This document shows, in pieces, positions 26,811-35,333 of a stretch of DNA of 64,000 bases (position 1 is the stretch's first letter; each line of letters begins with the position of its first letter). The stretch is taken from NCBI GenBank assembly GCA_016711805.1, contig JADJSH010000020.1:7433-71432 (forward strand), written 5' to 3'. The translations under genes and the position numbers were made by a program. The stretch is from Bacteroidota bacterium (GTDB lineage Bacteria > Bacteroidota > Bacteroidia > B-17B0 > Aurantibacillaceae). Under the pieces are notes generated by a model that was not told the DNA's origin, ran no database searches, and worked only from the letters and a program-made list of their open reading frames with translations.

Positions 26811-27635
26811 TTATCTTCTCAACTTAATAACAGCCCATTCGTTTTTATTGTAACTCTCTTCAAAAGAGAAACCAATGCCTGTGGCTAGTTGTTTCAATTC
26901 CTCTACATCGGCGGTAAAGAAGCCACTTAATAACAAGTAGCCTCCTTTTTTTAAGCAAGTAAAGTAAGCAGGCAAATCCTTTTTTAATACATTTTTATTG
27001 ATGTTGGCTAATATCACATCGAAGGTTTCTTGTGTAGGAAGTAAAGACGCATCGCCTTTTTTAAATTCAATATCCGAAGCGTGATTGATTGCTGCATTTT
27101 CAATCGAGTTTTCAATACTCCATTCATCAATGTCAATTCCTAATAATTTTGTTGCGCCTAATTGTTTGGCTAAAATGGCTAAAATACCAGTGCCGCAGCC
27201 CATATCCAAAACATGAGTGTTTGCAAATGGAATGCTAAACATAGTTTTACTTACTAGCCAAGTTGTATCATGATGTCCGGTACCAAAACTCATTTTGGGA
27301 GTAATCACAATATCATGTTTGATGTTTTCGGCGGCCGGATGAAAATGGGCTCTGATACAAACTAAATCATCTACATAAACTGGATTAAAATTCTTCTCCC
27401 ATTCTTCATTCCAATTGGTTTTTGGAATCACAGTTCTTATATATGAAAATGTAAAATCTTCAAAAGATAATTCCTTTACTAAATCTTCGTTTTCAAATTC
27501 CTCTTGTATGTACGCATCAACACCTGTGTCGTTTTGCGTAAAGCTTTCAAAACCTAAGTCTGCTAATAAAGCAATTAAGATATCAGAACCTGGTTCGGCT
27601 GGCGTAACGGTAAAAGAATATTGTATGTAGTCCAT
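26811..27635 (-). CDS. prmA: Ribosomal protein L11 methyltransferase
   Basis: The protein has 274 residues. An N-terminal ferredoxin-like recognition domain is followed by MSFGTGHHDTTWL (substrate loop, residues 115-126) and the SAM-binding motif VLDMGCGTGILAI (about 142-154), then LLGIDIDEWSIENS and FDVILANINKNVL, the NxN-type signature of PrmA. It trimethylates lysines and the N-terminus of ribosomal protein L11 in the cytosol. Length and motifs are complete. Confidence 0.93.
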   Translation of the reverse strand: MDYIQYSFTVTPAEPGSDILIALLADLGFESFTQNDTGVDAYIQEEFENEDLVKELSFEDFTFSYIRTVIPKTNWNEEWEKNFNPVYVDDLVCIRAHFHPAAENIKHDIVITPKMSFGTGHHDTTWLVSKTMFSIPFANTHVLDMGCGTGILAILAKQLGATKLLGIDIDEWSIENSIENAAINHASDIEFKKGDASLLPTQETFDVILANINKNVLKKDLPAYFTCLKKGGYLLLSGFFTADVEELKQLATGIGFSFEESYNKNEWAVIKLRR

Positions 27636-27722
27636 TTTAGTTGATTACTAATTAGAATACGAATTTACGAATCTGGATTTAAAGATTCGTCAATCTTAAT
27701 CTTGATTATTTAATTTTCGAAA

Positions 27723-28480
27723 TTAAAAAGAAAAAATAATCTTGCAAAAATCATCTGCGTTTAACGAGGCTCCGCCAATTAATCCGCCATCAACATCTTT
27801 ACAAGCAAATAATTCCTGAGCATTCTGAGCATTGCAACTACCGCCATATAAAATAGAAACGTTGGCTGCTATTGCCGAATCAAAAATATCAGTAATTATA
27901 CCACGAATAAATGCATGCATTTCTTGAGCTTGAGCAGCTGTTGCTGTTTCTCCTGTACCTATAGCCCAAACTGGCTCGTAAGCAATGATGAATTTTGAAA
28001 ATTCAGTAACCGTAAACTCTTTTAATACCGTAGTTAATTGTTCAGTAATCACTTTAAAATGATTATCGGTTTTACGTTCGTGAATGGTTTCACCAACACA
28101 AAAATAGGGGAAATATTATTTTTAAGGGCTTCTTTTATTTTTAAAATAAAGTCGGCTTCTTTTTCTTTAAAGTATTGTCTTCTTTCGCTGTGACCAACTA
28201 ATACATAATGGCACCCAACTGAACTTAACATATTAGCACTTACTTCGCCTGTAAATGCTCCACTAGCGTTTGTGTGACAATTTTGCGCTCCTAAATAGAA
28301 ATTTTCTTTTGAGGCGAGTTGTTCTCCAACAGCATTTAAATAAGGAAAAGGTGGGATAATTATTTTGGTTACTTCATCAAAATCATTAACCTGATTTGTA
28401 ATCATTTCTACAAGCGTTTTAGCGTCTTGTAGCGATTTATTCATTTTCCAGTTTCCGGCAACTATTTTTTGTCTACTCAT
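27723..28480 (-). CDS. tpiA: Triosephosphate isomerase, frameshifted in the assembly
   Basis: The two halves of one TIM-barrel protein lie in different frames. The N-terminal part (28480-28105) has GNWKMNK (Lys), QNCHTNASGAFTGEVS and VGHSERRQYF (catalytic His). The C-terminal part has AYEPVWAIGTGETATAAQAQ (catalytic Glu) and SILYGGSCNAQNA. The expected join FCVGETIHERKT is restored if one T is added to the five-base A run (plus strand) at 28100-28104. The enzyme interconverts dihydroxyacetone phosphate and glyceraldehyde 3-phosphate and is normally single-copy and important, so a sequencing deletion is more likely than a real pseudogene. The start overlaps the upstream permease stop by one base (TAATG). 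Confidence 0.9.
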
Positions 28481-29556
28481 TATTTTACTCTAACACGTGG
28501 GTCTAATACGCCGTAGGCGATGTCTACAAATATATTGGTAATCACAAATATTGTAGCAAATATTAAAGTAGCACCCATTACTACCGGTAAATCATTTTTA
28601 GTTAAAGCTTCAAATACTTCGTATCCAATACCTTTCCAGCTAAAAATATATTCCACAAATACTGCTCCAGCCATTAAACCTGCAAACCAACCCGAAATTG
28701 CTGTAACAACTGGATTTAAAGCGTTTTTTAAAGCATGTTTAATAATAATGGCATACATCGTTAAGCCTTTTGCTTTGGCTGTTCTGATGTAATCCTGACT
28801 CATCACGTCTAATAATGAACTCCTCATTAATTGAACCACGATAGCTAAAGGTCTAATTCCTAAAGTAATAGATGGTAGAATTAAGTTTTTCAACTTTAAC
28901 TTTTCTCCGTCCCACACGTCAATATCATACAAACTACCTGTTGGCGAAAGCCCTGTATAGTCAGCTAAAACATAACCAAATAACCAAGCAATGATTAAAC
29001 CCACAAAAAATGAGGGTGCTGCCATACCTAATACGGCTAATCCTAATGATAATTTATCATAAATACTATTGCGTTTTATAGCACTAATAATCCCCAAAAA
29101 TATCCCAACAATGGAAGCAATAACAATTGATGTGAAAGCTAATACTGCTGTTTCAGGCAAGGTTTCAATAATTATATCAGCAACACGTCTTTTGGTAATG
29201 TATGAACGTCTTAAATAAGGCAGTTTCACAACAACAGATTTGTTAGTTCCAATGGTAAATAATGGTTTCCAGCTGTATTTTTCGGGACTTAAGTACCAAA
29301 TACTTTGGTTATTAGTGTTATTGTGGATAGAAATAGGAGATAAATCGTTTAAATACAGGGCATATTGCTCCATAATTGGCCTATCAGTTCCTAAATCTTT
29401 ATGAATAGCTTCAATGGCATCCTTATTAGCTCTTTGCCCAAGCATAATAGTAGCAGGATCTCCAGGTAATACATTAAACAAGAAAAATATTACGGTAATT
29501 ACACCGTATAAAACCAAAATGCTGTATAATATTTTTTTAGTTATATATTTTATCAC
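28480..29556 (-). CDS. Dipeptide/oligopeptide-type ABC transporter permease (DppB/OppB family)
   Basis: The protein has 358 residues. It starts with the classic MIKYITKKILYSILVLYGVITVIFFLFNVLPGDP (fragments), then residues 40-110 form a periplasmic insert. Several membrane helices follow and the family EAA-like loop appears in DYIRTAKAKGLTMYAIIIKHALKNALNPVVT (split). The end is GVLDPRVRVK. It would form an inner-membrane importer with a DppC-type permease and ATPases, which are not in this window. The tpiA gene follows with a one-base overlap, an unusual but tight coupling. Confidence 0.85.
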   Translation of the reverse strand: MIKYITKKILYSILVLYGVITVIFFLFNVLPGDPATIMLGQRANKDAIEAIHKDLGTDRPIMEQYALYLNDLSPISIHNNTNNQSIWYLSPEKYSWKPLFTIGTNKSVVVKLPYLRRSYITKRRVADIIIETLPETAVLAFTSIVIASIVGIFLGIISAIKRNSIYDKLSLGLAVLGMAAPSFFVGLIIAWLFGYVLADYTGLSPTGSLYDIDVWDGEKLKLKNLILPSITLGIRPLAIVVQLMRSSLLDVMSQDYIRTAKAKGLTMYAIIIKHALKNALNPVVTAISGWFAGLMAGAVFVEYIFSWKGIGYEVFEALTKNDLPVVMGATLIFATIFVITNIFVDIAYGVLDPRVRVK

Positions 29557-29665
29557 AATCTATAAAGAGACAAGGTCTATAATCTGCTAAGTAAGTAAAA
29601 TATTTCAGTATATAAAATATTTTGGGCGAAATTTAAACTTTGTAGTTTCCATTAAAATTTTAAGG

Positions 29666-29673
29666 TAAATTTG
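29666..29673 (+). promoter_or_regulatory. Possible -7 box of the patatin gene
   Basis: TAAATTTG matches TAnnTTTG and lies 30 nt before the preferred ATG at 29704. No clean TTG sits at the expected spacing. Confidence 0.4.
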
Positions 29674-29703
29674 TGAGAGTTGACAATTATATCCAAAATA
29701 TTG

Positions 29704-31995
29704 ATGGTTTACCACAAACTTTTGTGTTTTGTGGTCATTTTTGCTTGCCAGTATTCGTATGCTCAAAAAGTAGGCTTGGTGATGAGCGGCGGTGGCGCTA
29801 GTGGTATTGCTCATATTGGCGTTTTAAAAGCTTTAGAAGAAAATAATATCCCTGTTAATTGTATTGCGGGTACTTCCATCGGTAGTATTATAGGTGGTTT
29901 ATACGCCTCTGGCTATTCTCCTTTAGAAATTGAGAAAATGGTCAAAGAGCAGGCCTTCTCCGACTTAACAAAAGGAGAAATGTCGCCTAAGTTTGGGTAT
30001 TATGTCCGTAAAAGGGATGATTACGCATCATGGCGTACGCTAAAATTAAACTTAAATGGTAGTTTATTAAGCAATTTAGCTACCAATTTAATTAACTCAG
30101 TTCCGATTGATTTTTATTTAATGGAAACGTTTGCTCCAGCAAATGCAGCTTCTAAGTATAATTTTGATAGTTTATTAGTACCTTTTAGATGTGTAGCTTC
30201 TGATATAGAGAAAAAACAAAGTGTGGTTTTTCGAGATGGTGATATGCCTTCTGCTATTAGAGCCTCTATGAGTTATCCGTTTTATATTAGGCCAATATCT
30301 ATTGACAGTACTTTATTATTTGATGGTGGACTTTATAATAATTTTCCTACCAATGTGATGTATGAAGAGTTGTATCCTGATTTTATGATTGGAAGTTCAG
30401 TTACCGAGAATTCGCAAATGCCGAGTGATGATAATTTGTATTTACAACTGAGAAACATGTTGATGAACAAGAGTAATTTTAATCCTGTTTGCGAAAATGG
30501 AATAATTATTCAGCCTTGGGCGGATGTGAGTATATTTAATTTTGAGTCTGTTCAACGTCTTATTGATAGTGGATATGTGGCCACTATGCGGCAAATGCCT
30601 AAAATAAGAAGTTGCATTACAAATTTTGAAAATCCTGAACAATTGAACGCTAAACGAAAAATCTTCAGAGAAAAAGTGCAAGTTTCAAAAATGGTTTACG
30701 ATAAAATTGTTATACAAGGTGTAAGCCCTAAAATGCAAAAGTTTGTATCTAAAAGTATTTCTAACAAAGGCAAGCCAATTACATTTAAACAGTTAAAGCG
30801 TCAGTATTTTAGATTAATGGCCGATGAAAAAATTAAGTCAGCTTACCCAACAACTAAATTAGATACAGCTTCGGGAAAATATACGTTAACGCTAAACACT
30901 AAAAGGGATAAGCATTTATTTTTTGATATTGGGGGTAATTTATCTAATCGCCCAATTAGTAATTTCTTTTTAGCAGTGCAATATAATCATATTGGAAGAA
31001 TTGGTTTTACAGCCTATGCCAATGGCTATTTAGGTAAATTAAACTCTAGTTCGCATACTAAATTGCGGTTTGAGTTTCCTACTAAAATTCCTTTTTATAT
31101 TGAGCCTAGTTTTACTATTTCGCGTTGGGATTATTATAAAAGTAGCGCTTTGTTTTATGATTTTGAGAAGCCTGCTTATCTAATTCAAGAGGATTTGTTT
31201 GGGGAGTTGAATATTGGTGCACCCGTAGGTAATATTGGTAAAATTGTTTTATCGGGAGGGATGAGCGAATGGAAAAATAAATACTACCAAGCAGAAGTTT
31301 TTTCGAGATTAGACACAAGTGATGTCAGTATATTTGATTTTGGGTACGGACAGCTATCTTATCAAATTAATACGTTGAATAGAAAGCAATACGCTTCAGA
31401 AGGAACAAACATCTTAGTGAGAGCTAAATTGGTTAGTGGAGTAGAGCGTTATTATCCAGGTTCTACTGCATTAGATACGGTTCAAGTAATAAACGGACCA
31501 GGTCATGATTGGTTTAATTTTAAAATCACCATTGATAAATATATTAAACCAATTAAATATTTTAAAGTTGGCGTTTTTGCCGAAGGTGTATATTCTTCTC
31601 AAGACTTTTTTAGGAATTATCAAGCCTCTATATTATCTGCTCCTTCTTTTAATCCTATTCCCGAAAGTCAAACATTATTTATCGATGATTATCGGGCACA
31701 TCAGTATTTAGCTGGGGGGTTAAAAGCTATCGCGACACCTTATAAAAATCTAGATGTACGATTCGAGGGGTATTTATTTCAGCCTGTTTACTCTATTATA
31801 AAGACAAAGGACAATAAAGCGGATTACAGCACAGCCTTTCTATATCGTCATTTTTTAGGTATGGGAGCTTTGGTTTATCACACACCTATTGGCCCAATAA
31901 GTGTAGGGGTAAATTATTATGATAAAAACGAAAACAGCTTTTCATTTTTCTTCCATTTTGGCTACACTATCTATAATAAAAAATCAATTGATTAA
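29704..31995 (+). CDS. Patatin-like phospholipase with C-terminal outer-membrane barrel
   Basis: The protein has 763 residues from the ATG at 29704. A TTG at 29680 would add eight residues but weaken the signal peptide MVYHKLLCFVVIFACQYSYAQ. The patatin domain shows the oxyanion loop SGGGASGIAHIG, the nucleophile elbow GTSIG (Ser58) and the catalytic Asp motif DGGLYNNFP (Asp207). After about residue 310 come a POTRA-like segment (IVIQGVSPKMQKFVSKSI, PITFKQLKRQYFRLMADE) and a long beta-strand region ending in GPISVGVNYYDKNENSFSFFFHFGYTIY (fragments), as in PlpD/BamA-like type Vd autotransporters. It is probably an outer-membrane lipase. Confidence 0.85.
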   Translation: MVYHKLLCFVVIFACQYSYAQKVGLVMSGGGASGIAHIGVLKALEENNIPVNCIAGTSIGSIIGGLYASGYSPLEIEKMVKEQAFSDLTKGEMSPKFGYYVRKRDDYASWRTLKLNLNGSLLSNLATNLINSVPIDFYLMETFAPANAASKYNFDSLLVPFRCVASDIEKKQSVVFRDGDMPSAIRASMSYPFYIRPISIDSTLLFDGGLYNNFPTNVMYEELYPDFMIGSSVTENSQMPSDDNLYLQLRNMLMNKSNFNPVCENGIIIQPWADVSIFNFESVQRLIDSGYVATMRQMPKIRSCITNFENPEQLNAKRKIFREKVQVSKMVYDKIVIQGVSPKMQKFVSKSISNKGKPITFKQLKRQYFRLMADEKIKSAYPTTKLDTASGKYTLTLNTKRDKHLFFDIGGNLSNRPISNFFLAVQYNHIGRIGFTAYANGYLGKLNSSSHTKLRFEFPTKIPFYIEPSFTISRWDYYKSSALFYDFEKPAYLIQEDLFGELNIGAPVGNIGKIVLSGGMSEWKNKYYQAEVFSRLDTSDVSIFDFGYGQLSYQINTLNRKQYASEGTNILVRAKLVSGVERYYPGSTALDTVQVINGPGHDWFNFKITIDKYIKPIKYFKVGVFAEGVYSSQDFFRNYQASILSAPSFNPIPESQTLFIDDYRAHQYLAGGLKAIATPYKNLDVRFEGYLFQPVYSIIKTKDNKADYSTAFLYRHFLGMGALVYHTPIGPISVGVNYYDKNENSFSFFFHFGYTIYNKKSID

Positions 31996-32136
31996 TATTT
32001 TGATCAGTTTACTAGCCACTGTTCGCCTATCACTTGCTACTTTCACCTATTTCACTCATTTAACAAATTTTAAATATAATGTAATGGTTATTGGATTTAA
32101 ATTTGAGAACGTAAAAATATAATCAGTCCTACATCT

Positions 32137-33654
32137 ATGAAAAAATCACTACTTAGTTTTATCTTGATATCTTCTATATTATCTTCTTTCGCACAAGGTG
32201 GACATGATATTCGCATTAATTTTAAAAATTGCAAAGATACCATGATGTTTTTAGCCTTTTATCAGTTTGATAAATCTTATTTGGCAGATACTTGCAAGAA
32301 AGTAGTGAAAGGAAATGTAGTATTTAGGGGATCAAATAAATTAGATAAAGGTGTTTATTATTTGGTAAGTCAAGATAAGGTTAAATATTTCGAGTTTTTA
32401 GTAGATGATAATAACCAAAAAATGACCTTAAGTGCGGATACAGCCGATTTGGTTAAAAGTTTAAAATCTACTAACTCAAAACAGAATGATGATTTTTTTA
32501 CTTACATAAAATTTTTCTCCTCTAAAAATAAAGAATATACTGACTTAAAAAGCAAAACAAAAGGCATGAATAAAAAAGATTCTGCTGCTTTTATGATGGA
32601 AAAAGGAAAGTTAATGAACGAAGAGGTTATTAATTATGAAAAAGCATTTTTTGAGCAACATAAAGGTACTTTTTTAGGAGATTTTGTTAATTTAAAAATG
32701 GAAAAAGAAGCTAAAGAAATCCCCAAAGCTTCAAACGGAAGACCAGATAGTTTATATAATTATAACTATTATAAAAATCACTATTGGGATGGAGTTAATT
32801 TTCAGGATGATGGAATCATGCGCACACCTTTTTTTGCTGATCGTCTGAAACGATATTTTAATAATGTGATTGTTCAGCACCCTGATACAATGAGTGTAGA
32901 AATAGATAGAATTATGACTAAAACCAAAATTGGTTCAAAAATGCATATTTATTTATTGTCTCATTTTACTTCTACTGCTGAATCATCTAAGTTGATGGGA
33001 TTCGATAAAGTATTTGTACATATCGTTGATAAGTACTTTAAAACAGGTATGGCAAAGGATGTGTATCCAGATGATGCAATTAAGAAAATTATTGAACGTG
33101 CTGATATAATCAAACCATTGTTATTAGGAAGTGTTGCCCCAGATTTGTTAATGATAGATACGACTGGACATAAAAAAATTGCTAAAATGGGCTTTGATAC
33201 TGTTAAAACAAGCCAAGGAGCTACCAAATTATATTACGATAATGCGCAAAATTTAGCGCAAATATTCACTCCTTTATATGGTGTTAAATCAGATTATTTA
33301 CTACTTGTATTTTGGGATGTAGATTGTGGTCACTGTAAGCAAGAGATCCCAAAACTGATTGAAGAATACAATGCTCTAAAAAAAGAAGGGTATGATTTAA
33401 AAGTGTTTAGTGTTTATACACAACACGAGTATGAAAAATACAAAAAATATATCATCGATAATAAGTTAGATTGGATAAACGTATACGACGGCGTTCATAT
33501 CAATAATATAAAAGAAAAATACGATATTTATTCAACGCCAGTAATTTATATGTTGGATAGAAACAAAAAAATTAAGGCCAAACGCATAGGCGTTGAGCAA
33601 GTAAAAGATATTATAAAGCAAATAGAAAAAGAATATAAGTTAGAAAAAAAATAG
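32137..33654 (+). CDS. Thioredoxin-fold (TlpA-like) DUF4369/DUF5106 protein, tandem copy 1
   Basis: The protein has 505 residues. A signal peptide ends in SSFAQ. Residues 22-115 resemble DUF4369 (IRINFKNCKDTMMFLAFYQFDKSYLADTCKK, split). A helical middle follows (DUF5106-like). From about residue 335 a thioredoxin domain begins, with LLLVFWDVDCGHCKQEIPKL and the active-site pair Cys397-Cys400 (CGHC), then YDIYSTPVIYMLDRNKKI with the cis-Pro. It is probably a periplasmic thiol reductase or an extracytoplasmic redox protein. An adjacent near-copy lies 82 bp downstream. Confidence 0.8.
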   Translation: MKKSLLSFILISSILSSFAQGGHDIRINFKNCKDTMMFLAFYQFDKSYLADTCKKVVKGNVVFRGSNKLDKGVYYLVSQDKVKYFEFLVDDNNQKMTLSADTADLVKSLKSTNSKQNDDFFTYIKFFSSKNKEYTDLKSKTKGMNKKDSAAFMMEKGKLMNEEVINYEKAFFEQHKGTFLGDFVNLKMEKEAKEIPKASNGRPDSLYNYNYYKNHYWDGVNFQDDGIMRTPFFADRLKRYFNNVIVQHPDTMSVEIDRIMTKTKIGSKMHIYLLSHFTSTAESSKLMGFDKVFVHIVDKYFKTGMAKDVYPDDAIKKIIERADIIKPLLLGSVAPDLLMIDTTGHKKIAKMGFDTVKTSQGATKLYYDNAQNLAQIFTPLYGVKSDYLLLVFWDVDCGHCKQEIPKLIEEYNALKKEGYDLKVFSVYTQHEYEKYKKYIIDNKLDWINVYDGVHINNIKEKYDIYSTPVIYMLDRNKKIKAKRIGVEQVKDIIKQIEKEYKLEKK

Positions 33655-33735
33655 ATTTATAAATATTTCATAAAAAGCCTTTCATTCAATGACTTTTTGT
33701 ATTTTTATTAATTGTTAATATCGAATAATCATCCT

Positions 33736-35253
33736 ATGAAAAAGTTACTATTAAGTTTTAGTTTATTATCTATTTTCACATCAACTTATGCTCAATCAGG
33801 GCATGATATCCGAATTAATTTTAAAAATTGTAAAGATTCGGTGATGTATTTAGCTTTTTATCAATTTGATAAATCGTATTTAGCGGATACTTGTAAAAAA
33901 GTAGTGAAGGGCAATGTAGTTTTTAAAGGACCAAAAACACTCGAAAAAGGTGTTTACTATTTAGTAAGCCAAGATAAAGCTCGTTATTTTGATTTTTTTA
34001 TTAGCGACAATAATCAAAAAATCACCATGAGTACGGACACAGTAGATTTGGTGAAAAACTTGAAATCTACTTCTTCAAAAGAAAACGATGATTTCTTTAA
34101 CTACATTAAATTTATTACAGCAAAGAACAAAGAGTATGCTGAAGTAAAAAGTAAGACTAAAGGAATGAGTAAAAAAGACTCGGCGGCCTTTATGATGGAA
34201 AAAGGAAAATTATTAAACGAAACCGTTATTGCTTATGAAAATACTTTTCTAGAATCGCATAAAGGAACTTTTGTAGGGGATGTGATTAGTTTAAAAATGG
34301 AAAAAGAAGCAAAGGATATTCCTAAAGCTTCAAACGGAAGACCAGATAGTATGTACATTTATAATTACTATAAAAATCATTATTGGGATGGTGTTAATCT
34401 TCAAGATGATGGTATTATGCGTACCCCATTTTTTTCAGATCGTTTAAAGAAATATTTTAATAATGTTATTGTTCAACATCCAGATACAATGAGTGTGGAA
34501 ATTGATAGATTCATGGCTAAAACTAAAGCGGGAACCATGATGCAAAAATTATTAATTGCTCATTTCTTGTTCACTTCAGAGTCATCTAAACTAATGGGTT
34601 TTGACAAAGTATTTGTGCATGTGATTGATAAGTACATTAGAACTGGCATGGCAAAAGAAGTTTATGATGAAGCAACGATTGCTAAAATTAAAGAGCGTGG
34701 AGATATCTTAAAACCATTATTATTAGGCAGCCAGGCACCAGATTTATTAATGATTGATACTACTGGTCATAAACAAATTGCGAAAATGGGTTTTGATACA
34801 GTTAAAACGAGTGCTGGCGCAACAAAATTATATTACGATAATGCTCAAAATTTAGCGCAAACTTTCGTTCCCTTATATGGAGTTAAATCTGATTATTTAT
34901 TATTAGTTTTTTGGGATGTAGATTGCGGACACTGTAAAACAGAAATCCCTAAATTACTTGATGAATATCATGCTATTAAAAAAGAAGGTTACGATTTAAA
35001 AGTGTTTAGTGTCTACACACAACACGAATATGAAAAATACAGGAAGTATATTATTGATAATAAATTAGATTGGATAAATATATATGATGGCGTACATATT
35101 AATAATATTAAGGAGAAATATGATATTTATTCAACACCAGTAATTTATGTTTTGGATAGAAACAAAAAAATTAAAGCAAAACGTATAGGTGTAGAGCAGG
35201 TAAAAGACATCGTAAAGGCGATGGAAAAAGAGTATAAAGCAGAGAAAAAATAG
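33736..35253 (+). CDS. Thioredoxin-fold (TlpA-like) DUF4369/DUF5106 protein, tandem copy 2
   Basis: The protein has 505 residues from the ATG at 33736; a TTG at 33712 would only add eight unlikely residues before the signal peptide (ends in STYAQ). It has the same length and order as the preceding gene, with CGHC and the STPVIYVLDRNKKI region conserved and most residues identical by eye. Variable positions concentrate in the signal peptide, the linker after DUF4369 and the helical middle. A clear recent tandem duplication that has already diverged. A strong terminator ends the pair. Confidence 0.82.
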   Translation: MKKLLLSFSLLSIFTSTYAQSGHDIRINFKNCKDSVMYLAFYQFDKSYLADTCKKVVKGNVVFKGPKTLEKGVYYLVSQDKARYFDFFISDNNQKITMSTDTVDLVKNLKSTSSKENDDFFNYIKFITAKNKEYAEVKSKTKGMSKKDSAAFMMEKGKLLNETVIAYENTFLESHKGTFVGDVISLKMEKEAKDIPKASNGRPDSMYIYNYYKNHYWDGVNLQDDGIMRTPFFSDRLKKYFNNVIVQHPDTMSVEIDRFMAKTKAGTMMQKLLIAHFLFTSESSKLMGFDKVFVHVIDKYIRTGMAKEVYDEATIAKIKERGDILKPLLLGSQAPDLLMIDTTGHKQIAKMGFDTVKTSAGATKLYYDNAQNLAQTFVPLYGVKSDYLLLVFWDVDCGHCKTEIPKLLDEYHAIKKEGYDLKVFSVYTQHEYEKYRKYIIDNKLDWINIYDGVHINNIKEKYDIYSTPVIYVLDRNKKIKAKRIGVEQVKDIVKAMEKEYKAEKK

Positions 35254-35271
35254 GTTTTTGCTGATTCAGTT

Positions 35272-35302
35272 AAAAAGCGGTTCAATTGAACCGCTTTTTT
35301 TG
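35272..35302 (+). terminator. Rho-independent terminator after the tandem thioredoxin-fold genes
   Basis: AAAAAGCGGTTCAA / TTGAACCGCTTTTT is a perfect 14-bp inverted repeat ending in a T tract. Confidence 0.92.
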
Positions 35303-35333
35303 TATTTTTATATTTCATATCAAAAAATATTTC

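Noticed and set aside
27667..27690. ACGAATC/GATTCGT hairpin as a tpiA terminator.
   Set aside because: The stem is short, no T tract follows on the minus strand, and it may lie in the prmA leader region.
28095..28110. Programmed frameshift in tpiA.
   Set aside because: Triosephosphate isomerase has no known recoding, and the join needs a base that is missing from a homopolymer; other genes nearby show the same kind of loss.
33660..33735. Terminator between the two tandem thioredoxin-fold genes.
   Set aside because: AAAAAG and CTTTTT pair only weakly around CATT/AATG with mismatches, so termination is not supported.
35286..35333. TTG start for the large Ig/PKD protein.
   Set aside because: It lies in the stem of a perfect terminator and would precede the signal peptide with unlikely residues.
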